From Imbricaverruca yamaguchii (taxonomy: Eukaryota; Arthropoda; Thecostraca; Neoverrucidae): a DNA stretch of 64,000 bases. The stretch covers positions 1,363,663 through 1,427,662 of the forward strand of contig JAOTOL010001509.1 of assembly GCA_034440575.1 (NCBI GenBank), in the 5' to 3' direction. The position numbers and the translations under genes were made by a program. The notes under the pieces were generated by a model that had not been told where the DNA came from, made no database searches, and saw only the letters and a list, made by a program, of their open reading frames with translations. This document shows positions 26,191-38,301 of the stretch, piece by piece; positions within the stretch are counted from its first letter, which is position 1; each line of letters begins with the position of its first letter.

Positions 26191-28652
26191 TATTTGCAAA
26201 TATTTGTCCATTTTATGCAGGATTTCACCGTGGCTCACGTATCAGGTCAGAGATATGATTGCAAAAAGTTTTACTGTCTGATCTGACCCACAAAACATTG
26301 ACAATCATGTTATTTTCAGAAACAATGGTGTGGTCATTCACTCAAAGTTTGGTTATATCTGCTCATTATCTCTGCAGCATTCAGTCTTGTCAAGACCACC
26401 AGGATGTCTAGCTGGTCCCATCTTTATCCAGTTAGTTGAAGTGCCTTGAAAGCAAAGCTTGTGATGGAAATATACACTTCATAGAATATTGGTTGACCTC
26501 TTATGAATATTTTTACTTCCTGAATTGCATTCTAGAAGATGTGACAGGATATTTGAAAGTGCTGTTGCGGGCAGTTGCAGTTTATTTATTTTTTTAAACT
26601 GCTAACAGTTTTTTGGAAACAACAGATGTGGACCAAAAAAAAAACATCCTTTTAGTGGGCTTTGATATACATCATTTAACCTAAGGGCAAGACGATATTT
26701 TGGCAACTGGATCCACCACGTCTCCGTGCCCAGAAGTTGTGCAGTTATATGGGTGCTGACTAGCATTCTGTTCGAACGAGGAAAATTCAGCATCCAGCAG
26801 ACTTGCCTCAGGACCCAGGGATCCTGGTGGGTCCAGCCACCAAATTATATGTTGTATGTTATGAAGGTAGTCTGTAACCAACCACAAAATAAGGAGAGAT
26901 GATGCCTTGTGCACAAACGAAAGGGTAGGTAAATGATCTGGTTCACTGTATAGACAAATTGAACATTTGTGCTCCTTGTAATTTCAGAGGATATATATAT
27001 ATATATATTGCCAGAAGTAATGTCATATTTTGGGATTTTGTATTACCAGACAAACATTGTGCAATCATCTGGACAAACATTTGGAGAAATCTGGCAAATC
27101 TATGATACAGTGCCAAACCCTTCATATTTGTCTCAGTATTTGCACTGTTGACAGCTGATTTCTTCACCAAGCTCTACCTGTCATTCCCATGGGAAGTCTC
27201 ATCGAGCCTCAACTAACCTCCATTGGGTTCCTTCTGGTGGAGCCACGGGAACCGACCCATGGTTTATGACTGGAACATTTTGAGCATTCGTTATTTGCCC
27301 ATTAAAAGAGCAAATTGTTTTTCTTCACAAGCATGTAGGGCTATGTTTGCATGTTGACATCTGTGTCATATGCAGCAGCCTATCCTATTTGGCTGCATGC
27401 ACTATTACAGGCTTAACTGATATTGGGCTTTCCTATGGCCAGCTATTCAAAAGTTAGGACAGCCAGCTTAGTAATGCCTCAGGACACCAATACACATGCT
27501 ATCTTTCTCCATATCTCCAGTTCAGTACAACTGGTTGCATCCTTTTTTATCTTTCTTTTTGCAGACAGGCTACCACCAGTTATTAGTAGAAGTAGCTTGA
27601 GGAGCATCTCAGTGAAGTTGCAAGCCAGTAACACCAAGAACCTCCTGGGGCCATATAGTGAAATATGTTATGAGGGGGAAACCAAGAAGTTGGATCCATG
27701 TATATACAAATGCACAAGCACATATCTGAACACATGAAACATGTACACCTACACATACACACTTTCCATACATACACACATGTACTTACACATACCATTC
27801 ATGTGAATATACATACATACACATATGATAACATGCACACAGATAAACTCACACAAATGTGATCTAGCTTTACTCTCACATTCTTATATAGCAACCTATG
27901 TATAATCCCTCTTCTTTTGTATTGAGTGCAATTCATCAAGGTTAATTTTTGCTTGCCAGTTAGCTTCTGATATATAGGTTAATGAATAGTTATGATTTCA
28001 TAACTACATTTGTATATTCCTTCTTAACATGTACATGATTACACAGAGGAAATTTTGAACTAATAATACTATTATAAGGTCTTGGTACTGCAAATGGCAT
28101 ATGATCAACCCTGGTTAATGTGCCCTAAAGCCCAAATAACTGGTACTGTAAATGATACAGAATGAAGTCTATATTATTTTTATGAAAAAGGTACACGGAA
28201 ATGAGCAACATGCTTTAAATTACTTCGTGATGAATATTGGAACATATTGATTATGGTGATTAGTAATGTTTGATAAAACATGTCAAGTATAAATATGATC
28301 TGTTACTGTGGAATATGATGTAACTTACAAAATTATAAATTTGACATTCCAAAAATCCATCAGCATTGTATCATTAATTGTTGTTCATAGTGAATGCTCT
28401 TGTAAATATGAATGTAATATCCTGAGCAGAGCTACTGAGGCCCAAATTGTCTCAAGGTGTGCACATTTAGAAATTCATCTCTCAGTCCCTGTTCTAAGTA
28501 CTGGAGAAAACTTGCCAACCCTTGGTATATGTCAGCAATCATGGTAATATTTATTAAATACCTTCCTTACCCTGATCTTTTTTCTATCTCACCTAACTAA
28601 GCTAGTTCCAATGCCAGTACATATTTTATCACCTTTTTCTCATCCTGACCCA

Positions 28653-28876
28653 GATTGGGGGATCATGAGAAAAAGAAAAAGGATGATAGAAACATGGAAG
28701 ATGAAAAATATTCAATGAATGATTGCCCACATAGATGCATGGGCAAGTGGCCACTTGATAAGACTAAGATTGAACTTGAGCTTGCTATTAATGCTGACAT
28801 GACATGTAATAATTCCTCTGGTCACCCAGATACCTATGTTGGTACCTACTCAGGCAACCTCACCATGGAAGCAAGG
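28653..28876 (+). CDS. Candidate coding exon of unknown gene
   Basis: A polypyrimidine tract and acceptor (TTTTTCTCATCCTGACCCAG) precede an open frame of 74 codons, ending GCAAG followed by the strong donor GTAAGAT. The peptide is hydrophilic (DHEKKKKDDRNMEDEKYS, then WPLDKTKIELELAINADMTC) and not low complexity. I do not recognise it, and no compatible flanking exon was proven. It could be chance in AT-rich DNA. Confidence 0.3.
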
Positions 28877-28949
28877 TAAGATGAAAGCAATTAGATTGTA
28901 ATGTGATGATAGAATGGATGTTAGGTAAGACTGTGTTCAGTTTTTAGCT

Positions 28950-30260
28950 TATTTTCCTTGCCAATTCAAACTGAAAAGTAAGCACTTCAAGGAGAAATCA
29001 TTTGTCCACTGTCCAAAGGATCACATTAATAAATATTGCATTGGGAGCAAATCAAAGAATCCTAATTACCCTAAGGTGCAAATTTACAATGAATTCCATC
29101 TATGCCAATGTTGGATTCCATAAAACCAATGCATGCTGGATTGCATGAAAAGCACTGATGTTCATTAACAAATATATATATTATTGAACTTCAAATCAGA
29201 AGCAAGAAAAAAACATTTTGCACTATCCAGATTGCCCCTGATGTTTACATGCTTTAACAAGCAGATTAAAGAATTAAGCAATGGCAAACAGCAGTATATT
29301 TTACTTCCAGGTAGGTATGGCATGGTACCTCCAGGTAGGCAACTCCATCATGTTATGAACCAATGCTGCCTTTCATTTCAGCATTGACAAAACATCAGCA
29401 ATTCTTGAAGATGAGCTGCAAGACCAGTTACACAAAACAATAATCAATTTTGCTGTTAACTAACTTAAGCATGCAAGAATTTATGGTATTAGTTTAAGAT
29501 AGTTTAAGATGGTTAGTTTACGATAAGATAAGATAGTTTAAGTCTATGATAACCACAACACAAGCTTCACATATATTTGACTGCAAAGTGGCTGCAGAAA
29601 TGAAGCACACAGTGGCTAGGTTAGGTTAGGATTTTGTTGAAAGCTAGTTGTTTTGGAGGTTTTTGAAAAGAAAAATTAAGAACAGTTCATGCTAGCTGAC
29701 ATTACATTAGGTCAGGTTAGGTTTTTTATTTTTTAAGAATAAAAAATGTTCTAATTTTTAATTCAAATAAATATTTATTGCATGGAAGGCTAGGTTATGT
29801 CAGGTAAAGTTATGCTACATCTTTTCTCCTCATTTTTCACATTATTTGTATGGTCTATTCCCAACTCCAAGCCACTTTTGTGTGTTACTTTGCTCCCTGA
29901 TTGAAAAGTATGCAATTGCAGAGGAAATAAATGGCCACATGTTCAGCATTTTCATGAACATTGCATTACAAGGGAAATTCCAAGAGATCAAAAATGACCC
30001 TAAACTGCAAATTTGCTTCTCTTCTCTAGAGATGTCAGGCTAGGTTAGGTTAGTTTCCATTGTATCTTATTATATCTTTAGCATTACTTTTGTTATGTTT
30101 CCTAAATCCTAACTAAAAAGCAAGCATTTGCACATAAAATGAGTGGTTCCATCATATTAGTCACATTCATAAACATTCCATTGTAAATATAAATTCCAAG
30201 AATTCATAACACCTTAAAGCTGACAAAAATTTACATTTTTGCACAATAAAGCTAAGAAAT
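28950..30260. repeat. Three diverged copies of a roughly 150-bp repeat with GGTTAGG spacers
   Basis: Copies near 28,960-29,080, 29,880-30,010 and 30,090-30,220 share AAAAGTAAGCA/AAAAGTATGCA, CATTGCATT/CATTCCATTGTA and AAATTCCAAGA words. Between them lie AGGTTAGGTTAGG motifs (29,617; 30,031), i.e. two to three TTAGG units. Confidence 0.5.
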
Positions 30261-30725
30261 GTCACATACCTAGGTAGGTAGGTATGTGCCTACCCAACAT
30301 ATGAATATCAATAACCTTACATACCTTTGTGATGTCCAGATGGCTTCGTGCTAATCTTGGTGTTTGCATGTACTAACAAGAAGTGTTCCTCACAGCCATG
30401 AAGTGTATCCACATGGTAGCACGCTATGGCATTCTAAGAGACATTTTTCAAACTGATTGACACTGGGTAAAATAGGCAATATGACCTTAGTCTTGATCTG
30501 GTCACAGCTCTGATGTCACATTAGATCATGCACTTGACCGAACCAGCAGAGCTAAAAAGAACCAATGTTTTGAAGATGCTTTTGTCGCGAGACTACGAAC
30601 CTGGTAGACCTAATTGACACACGAATCACCCTCGGGGTGTTGCCAAAATTATGGGAAAACGAATTAAAAGCTCAGTAAAACATTCTATAGTTATTACAAA
30701 ATGAACCTATTCTACCTAACAGGGA

Positions 30726-30986
30726 TTTAAAACTTGAGGGAAGGGTTTCACATCAACCACCCCTCACACCAAATGGCGGACATACCGCGACGACCGCGGC
30801 GATCATGGCCGATAGGAGCAACGCACATCCATTATCACACAGGATTCTACGCCTCATCATATGACAGAGCTACCAAATGCTCCCTTGTTACGTCACTGGG
30901 ATATTGTCACATGCACTACTAGCTTTAAAACTTGAGGGAAGGGTTTCACATCAACCACCCCTCACACCAAATGGCGGACATACCGC
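30726..30986. repeat. Perfect 63-bp direct repeat pair
   Basis: 30726-30788 and 30924-30986 are identical, starting TTTAAAACTTGAGGG and ending CGGACATACCGC. Spacing is 198 bp. Confidence 0.9.
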
Positions 30987-31703
30987 TGTTCAACCAGATT
31001 TCATCGAACTCGAGCTGAAACAACACAAGGCGACTCAAATCACCATGCAATAGCACACATTAGAATGGGTAATGAAATTGCTGTTCCGACTAGAATGCAT
31101 CTATTCTGGTCCTGAACTGGTTCAACGTATTACAGCAGACTACTTCTTCTTCGAGCGAGTTCCGGTCCCCGACTGCGCCAAGATACAGATGGTTTGGTCT
31201 CACTCTTGTAAATGCAGCAGGCTTCGCTGCCTTCAAGGAATGGCCTTTGGTGGCCAATAGTGGTGACGGCCGAACAAAGTATTCCTGGTGTAAGCCGAGA
31301 TTATAATGCCACAGCTGGTACATGAGAAGTATGTCGCCACGACGCTTCCTGCATTGCAGTGCATGGTGTAGCGGAGCGCGCCCGCTAGCCATCTAGCGGC
31401 CGGGTGAAGACTCAGCCATGGCTGACCGCGCGCCCGCCATCTAGCATCTGATGTCAACTTGTCGTTCGCTCTCTTGACGCTAAATGTCAGTGTAGAGATT
31501 TACCTATCCAGGTCTGTTTCATTTCGTTTCTCCGCTCATCTCCAATGCTCTGTGTCCAGTAGCCATCTGACATAATAACCTACCACTTCACTGAGCCTAC
31601 TTACCTGTATGCTCAACTCCCTTGCATTTGCTTTTCCACAGCTGCGCACTTTAATGTCTTAACTAGGACATACTGTGTGCTCTAGTCCACGTGAATTGCC
31701 GCT

Positions 31704-32006
31704 ATGTCGTCAAGTCAATACAGAGTTATCGTGTCACACGCTGGCGAATGGCTTACGGGGCAAGCCGGGGCAGCGGCGGTGACACGCGTCACCCCCGCCG
31801 CGGAATCCTACTTCTTTCTCCTTCTGTCCTGGGAGACGGTCAGGACCGCACTGAGGGAAGGGTACAACCAAGCTGTGCACCTTCCAGGTCTTATTTTGCA
31901 ACGTCTCCCTATGGCTTTCCCAGATCCTTTACGGCTATCCTCACATCCACACGCACCCACTAGGCGCTACACATGGAGTTGCAGCATTTGCAGTCGGTCT
32001 TTATAG
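31704..32006 (+). CDS. Small ORF of unknown function
   Basis: 100 codons from an ATG in fair context (GCCGCTATGTC). Composition is balanced, without low complexity or known domain. A pyrimidine-rich leader lies upstream. Not recognised; may be chance. Confidence 0.2.
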   Translation: MSSSQYRVIVSHAGEWLTGQAGAAAVTRVTPAAESYFFLLLSWETVRTALREGYNQAVHLPGLILQRLPMAFPDPLRLSSHPHAPTRRYTWSCSICSRSL

Positions 32007-32039
32007 GGAAGGTGTCTTATTTCCGCCACTAGCTTCGTT

Positions 32040-35000
32040 GTTTAGTGCTGTAATCTCTCAATCATTTTCTGGTCTGCCTTATTAAAAGGACTCCAAACTG
32101 CATTACCCTACTCTAGGCGTGGTCTGATCAGAGATTTGTCACGAGGGAAAGCATCCGAGCGTCATTTTATGCAAAGGATCTCTTCACAAGTCCGATAATT
32201 ATGTCGGCCTTCGAGACTGCTGAACATACTTGTGTTCGGAACCTGAGATCTGCATCAATTAAGGCACTTTAATCCTTTTCCACTTTGAGTTGATGTAGCT
32301 GTGTGTTCTGTTGTCCATGTTAATAAATAGATGTGTTCTGTTGTTAATAGATATGTCGTTGGTTTTTGCACCCAGGGTGAATGCTTTTGCACTTACCTTG
32401 ATGTTCACAAAAATATGTGGATATTTTACTCGGATCAGGAATAGATTCAGGAATTGTCATATAGCCACTTATCTGGAGGGGCCTCATTTCCTTCGAGGGG
32501 ATCCACTGTGAAAGTACCCGTAGCCTTCAGCTGAAAATAAGCTGAACGTGAGAGGAGGCTGTGGTGTACTCGAGCACACCGAAATGGTGTCATTTCCTTC
32601 CAGGGGATGCTAATTATTTCCCGACGGTGCCTCTGGCAGAAAAATCCGTTGAACGGGGAGGGTTTTACCAGAGGAGTACCTTTTCCCGGTCGTAGGGGCG
32701 CCACGTTCCATGGGAGATGGGGGCACGTGCCCTCACTGCCTCCTGTATCTGAACATGAATCGGGTACTTCGCCCATCGTAACCCATTCAGGTGGAGGAAA
32801 CTAACTTCACTCATCAGAAACTAATGGAGCTAGAGAAACGAAATTAATAGAATTCGTTGCGTCCTATGCAATTTTCATGTGCTCAGTGGTAGAGTTTCAT
32901 GTATTTTTGGTGAGGTCTGGCCCGGTGGCGTAGCCAGGCCTCCTGTGGGAGAGGGCCCCGACTTGGCCATCTTTGTGTGCCGACGTTTCGTCGCCTCTGG
33001 TGTTCCTCTGGAAAAATATGATGACCGTCAGTTTTAAATCGATTTTGGAAGGGCAATGCGGGAACAATCTTTTGATTTTGAAGAAAAACTTCATGTTTCA
33101 ACAGCTAATATCTGTCACAAGATTTTTCCGAGATAGAAATGTTTCTAGATTTCGGGAAGATGCCTTTGTAGTAGTATGATACTACAGCGCATTTTCCCGA
33201 AATATTCAATTATATTTCAACAACAATTTAGCAATTCCATTTCAACAATTACAACAAGTAAATTCCAATGGTAGTTATGCGGCACCTTGTCAAACTTTTG
33301 CACCTCTATCTGGAATAGTTTGTCATAGGAAAAAAAACATGTCATGTTGTTTTTACGGACACGGTTGCGGTGGCACCACAGCCGGACACCATCAAATAAC
33401 TTTCATTTGATGGCGTCTCACGGGATTCTGAAACAGCGGTCGGATGGAAAGTAAACGGGACCTGCCATGCCGTCATATTAGCTTGATGCTTTCGTACCCA
33501 AGCGGATCAATGTACACCCCTAGAATATTCAAACACGATCGGCCACATATAGCTTGTATCCAACCACAGTTCTGTCATGAAATTCAGTCATTCGCGATGC
33601 GAGCGGGACGCTGGAAGGCAACTAAGTCCCAATGACGTCAGAAAATCGTCTTTGCAGAAAGTAAGAAATCCAGCTGCATATTTTACCTAACCGTATTAGC
33701 TTGGATCCAAGGTCAGGTCATGTGCGCAACGGATTATGGATGTTATGGTATTGCAATGTCGAACCGATGTTTAATTTTCGGGAATAGTATGCACAAAGTT
33801 TAGCTTAAGATCTATGCAAGAAAGGTGAAGCCTCCTGTCTGTGACTGAGACTTCAATTTCCTGGTGAACAATTCAAAAATGCGAAACCGCCAAGTTAGCT
33901 ATGAGAGGAACTGCCGAATTTCCGTCATTGTTTGACTGACGGTGATGCTGTCAATGCCGATGACGTCGACGATGACGATAACGATGACGTTGACGATGAC
34001 GATGCCGATGACGATGGACCCGAATAAAATGACACTGTAGTCGCATGGTACGACTTAAAGTTTTTTATGTTGACATGCACGGTGCACTGTTCTTTTGCTT
34101 ATGTGACTTCACCTGTTACTGGATGATTTTTCCCGTTGGCGAGGATGTTGAATAAACATAAACATACACATCGTCAAATATAAATAAAAATTATTGAGGT
34201 CGGAAAGTATAGTGGGCGAAGTCCGATAAGTTTTTCTGTGGGTGGGGGTCCAGTGCACTTCGGCCTCCCCAATTTTTTTTTCTTCAGAAATCGACACCCC
34301 CTGTGACTAGGAGCACGGAATCAGTAACAGATAGGTGTACAAGCAATTTAATGCACCTGTCTCTTACCCTATATGCTCTTAGATTAACCTCAGATCTAAG
34401 ATCTTAATCGATTAAGTGCATGGGAAATTATTTGTTACTTGCCATGCACCTGTGCTTGGTGCTACCGGTTTTGGCACCATCTGTGTTCCGTGCTGCTACA
34501 CCACGTGCTACCTGTGCTTTGTGGTGCTCCAGTCTGCTCCAGTCAAGCAATGTTGGAAGTTTGGCATTTCTTAGCGTTGCGTACTTGGAGGTTTGGGCGT
34601 TTTACATTTGTTAATTAGGGTATTTAGCCTGAGACCCGACTCCTTAGGGATGCTCGAGGGTGAATCGAAGCTAGGAATTGCTTGGGAGTTCGAATAATCC
34701 CGAGGAACATCGAAACGTGTTGAGGCGGGGGTTGAGTTTTATGTCTCTGTGGGTGACAAAACACCCAAGAATCCAAAATGAGCACCTACAAAAGCTCCTG
34801 AGCACCCACAAGGAAAGCTAACATTTTTGTTTTTCCACTTCCTTCTTCAACTATACCCTTCAGTCACCCAGAAATCAAGTGAAGTAAAATAATGGGATCG
34901 AAGCAAAATTCGGTGAGTGTATGTTTGACCTCTCACCACCTACCTACATAACCCCAGTCAAGATACTGGTAGCCATCCCCGGATATAGGGGAACAACTGG

Positions 35001-35100
35001 GTACATGTGCCACTTCCCCATAGATATGCACCCGACCCCCTGACCGGAAAAGGCGCACCTCTAAGCTTTTGGAGCGCACTCCCCACCCTTGATTTTTTTC
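32040..35100. other. No recognised gene; scattered repeats only
   Basis: Contains a short GATGAC-type repeat (33,945-34,020) and duplicated phrases near 32,490/32,590 (CATTTCCTTCSAGGGGATSC) indicating an old local duplication. Otherwise nothing identifiable. Confidence 0.5.
33945..34020. repeat. (GATGAC)n-like hexanucleotide repeat
   Basis: Imperfect GATGAC/GACGAT/GTCGAC words over about 75 bp. Confidence 0.8.
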
Positions 35101-35244
35101 GGCGTAAGATGCCCCTCTGAGTAGAAAAGCCACCCTGCGCCTTGAAAATTTTCCTCAAAATTAGCTGTGATCCTCCGTGGAAATTCCGCCGTCTCCCCTC
35201 CAAAAAATGACGCTCCACTCCCCCTTTAGACAAGTGCCACATAT

Positions 35245-36312
35245 GTGTGTACCAAGTTCCGTCAAAATTCATTCACAGGATTGGAAGGTACGTGCGAGCT
35301 GGAGCAAACGTCCACCCTCAGTTCTGACATTCCAAAAAATCCAAGAATATATAGGAGTAACGAATTTGTTCCTGTACAGTTGCCAACTTTTGCAATTGGA
35401 TTGCAAAAGTATCTCAATCGCTTCGAACGCGCCATAGAAAGTCGTCTCCTTCAGTTGTATTGTATGTTGCCCAATGTCAACACATCCGCACAACTTGGTG
35501 TGGTGCGCTTGATCCGGCCCAGGAGTCAGGACATCACAGCAGATGGTGTCGACAAACTATTACAACTTCTTGTAACTTTTTAACACCGACGTGCAACATG
35601 GCGAGGTGTTCTCAATCACTCAATACAGCACTCAGAGCAGCATGGTTTTTACGTGCCATTCCACGACCTGAAAGAAGGTAATGATGTACCTGGCGGGATG
35701 AAGCTTCGGAGACCACCTGTAATGCACGAGGCGAGGTACGTGTCAGACGCCTTGCACCTCCTGAAGATGGCGATGCTGTCAGAACAGCTCGAGACAGACC
35801 AATGGGCCAAAAACATTTCCAGACTGTCCAAACCAAGGCTGTTGTGTTAGCGAAATGAAGATCTGGCATCGCCCGAACGTCAGGAAATGGCTACGACCCT
35901 GGCAATCATTCCTAGGTCAATCGACCGCCTCACCGCTTCGGCAAACCAGAAGAGGCAAAAGTCGGCCCGAGTAGTGATCTCAGGTCACTCCTAGGCGGCA
36001 GACCTTGGCTGCTGTTCGACCGGCTCCATGACAACGCCGGATAGCCGATGAAGTCTTTAAACCAATGGGACAGCGACGCTGGCTACAGGAGAGTCTCAGA
36101 GTGCGTGCGACAGCTGGCGGTGGTAAACGACGGCGCCGAAAGAGGGATCAAGCTGCTGCAGGGCGTGATGGACCCGACCCAGGATGCGGAACAGCTTGAA
36201 GACTTGGCTCCGGTCGTGGAATGGCGCAGGCAAGCTTTCGGTCACACCAAAAAAAGCTGTATGAACTTGCAACATTTGTGGAAACCATGTTGTATTGAGT
36301 ATTGTGTAGAAT
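35245..36312 (+). pseudogene. Decayed mobile-element-like uncharacterised protein
   Basis: In one frame: FAIGLQKYLNRFERAIESRL, GVDKLLQLLVTF, VPGGMKLRRPPVMHEARYVS, ALHLLKMAML. After a frame change: DAGYRRVSECVRQLAVVNDG, AERGIKLLQGV, EDLAPVVEWRRQAFGHTKK. The VVND.AERGI.L.Q and R.PG/PP..H.AR..A blocks are ones I remember from a multi-copy, functionally unassigned arthropod protein family. Several in-frame stops make this a fossil. Distinct from the family at 2.9-4.1 kb. Confidence 0.6.
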
Positions 36313-36959
36313 AATCGAGAAGTCGCGCCCTGTTTTGCATCCATGTATGAAAAGCTATGTGAATTTGTAGCCGCTTGTCGACACCATGTGTTACGGTATC
36401 CTGACTCCTAGGCGATTAAAAGCACCGTGCCGTGTCGTGCGGCTGTGTTGACATTTGTGCAACATGAAATGCAACCAGGGGCGGTCCGTGGCGCCCAAAT
36501 GAGGTGAGGCAGTGAAATATCCCCGGATTTCGACTAGTATTTAAATATTTTATATAATAATTACCCATTATCATTTTATTGTAGGATGAGTATTAACAAC
36601 TTAATTTGGCGCTGCAAAGTTCGAAACCTATCACCATCGTTCCGAAGTCAGTGGATTTCAACACTATCCTTCCTGTTGAAATGCTTCCGAAATTGCCGGA
36701 AAGTTTTCATATGCACAATGGTCGAAAACAAAATCATATATTCATATATCATTGAGGTTTTCATATATTTCCATTTCATAACCCGAAATGGCTGGCATAC
36801 AAACACACATATTGTATATATTATCATTATTACTGATTATATATATACACAATTATTATTGTTGTTGTTACTATTATTATTGACTTATTTGGGTGCAAGA
36901 TACATGAAGCTAATGTGAAGCCCCAAATCGATCGTGTGCATGCTCAATGGTACCCCATG

Positions 36960-37936
36960 TTAACACGCGCCCTGGAGGGCCTCGGAAAATTACGCGCACT
37001 GGAGGGGGCTGATTCGCCCCCCCCCCTAAGATCTCGGCTCCTACTGAGGCAGCAACGAAATTTGTAGGATGGATGGGCACGATAGTGAACTATATTGTGT
37101 GCAAATTTCTAGACCTTAGGTCAATATCTTCGAGGTCAAATTAGGTCAAAATAGCCAAATTTTCCGGTTTTGCGTGGATTGGCTTGTCATTGTTATGGAT
37201 CGCTGTGATTGTGTTCAAATGCTCCAAAGTTGGTATTAATGAGGTTTTTGACATTACTAATGATGCAATACAGATACCAGATCCGCCATTTGACCTAAGG
37301 TCACCTATATAGGAGCACTTTAGCAGGTCATGACCTGCTCCAGTTACCGGAACCGGGCTGCCCAACCGACTGCTCCGTTGGGCTGTTCGGCACAATCGGC
37401 TTCGCAAAGAAAGGAGTGAAATGCATCAACAAAGTATGGAAACGCATAGGCACACAATGATAAACAGTAGGTTTCGGGATGTGTAGGGAGCAACATGTAA
37501 AGTGACATCAATCGCATGAAAGTCTTTTGAATTTTTGACAACATTCCAGTTGACCAAGTTTGGTTCTATTAGCTTGTCATGAACTTGACCTGACATGACC
37601 TCGGCAACCTAACATGACTTTTAAAATATATAGTATAACAAAATGCATCAAATAAGTCGCTAGTGTTGTCAAGAACACTTCCCTTTTGCCAATATACGGG
37701 AAGCGTATCAGCGCCGATTTTCGTGGTCTGGCGCTGCGAATTGTTTTTACTTTAACGGCCACTAACGTGAAAACTTTAGGCCGATTTTAATTTGTCTTGT
37801 TTTAAGCAATGCACCGGTCATTTCTAAGGAGGTACGCAAAAATCGTGGCGTATATCAGCCTGTACAATAAGAAGTTATGGACGAAAAATCGGAGGGCTTA
37901 GCGGATTTCGCCATCCCCCTCCAGGGCGTGTGTTAA
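36960..37936 (+). mobile_element. TTAA-flanked non-autonomous element, full-length copy
   Basis: TTAA (36960-36963) plus CACGCGCCCTGGAGGG on the left mirrors CCCTCCAGGGCGTGTG plus TTAA (37933-37936) on the right: inverted repeats of about 16 bp with one mismatch. No long ORF. TTAA targets are used by piggyBac and Kolobok superfamilies; the ends do not begin like the local piggyBac, so the mobiliser is unknown. Many AGGTCA/TGACCT half-sites inside. Confidence 0.85.
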
Positions 37937-38301
37937 CCTATCATGAACTTGACCTGACTTGACCTCGGTGACTTGACATGACTTTGAAACAATGTAGCAT
38001 GACAATGTACATCAAACAAGTCGCTAGTTTTGCCAAGAACATTTCCTTTTTGCTAATATACAGGAAGCACATGAGCGCCGATATTTGTTGTCTGGCGCTG
38101 AGAAAATGTTTTGATTTTAGCGACCCATAACTCGAAAGATGTTCGGTCCATTTTCATTTTTCTTACTTTAAACAACGCGCCGGTCATTTATTAGAAGGTA
38201 CATAAACAATGGCGTATATTGGTCGGTAAAATCTGGAGTTTTCTACGAAAAACCGGAGGGGTGGGCGGATTTCGCCCCCCCCCCTTCAGGGCACGTGTTA
38301 A
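37937..38301 (+). mobile_element. TTAA element, truncated copy abutting the full copy
   Basis: Matches the right third of 36960-37936 (ATGAACTTGACCTGACWTGA, CCTCGG, GCTAATATACAGGAAGC, GCGGATTTCGCCCCC) and ends CTTCAGGGCACGTG plus TTAA at 38298-38301. Its left part is missing where it meets the complete copy. Confidence 0.8.

Larger units (their letters stand above)
25498..30580. other. AT-rich, strongly CpG-poor block
   Basis: By eye CG dinucleotides are very scarce (a few tens in 5 kb), unlike the CpG-rich flanks. The block starts at the right edge of the piggyBac element and ends near 30,585 (TTTGTCGCGAGACTACG). It holds microsatellites, a candidate exon and diverged repeats. No recognised protein. 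Confidence 0.7.
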
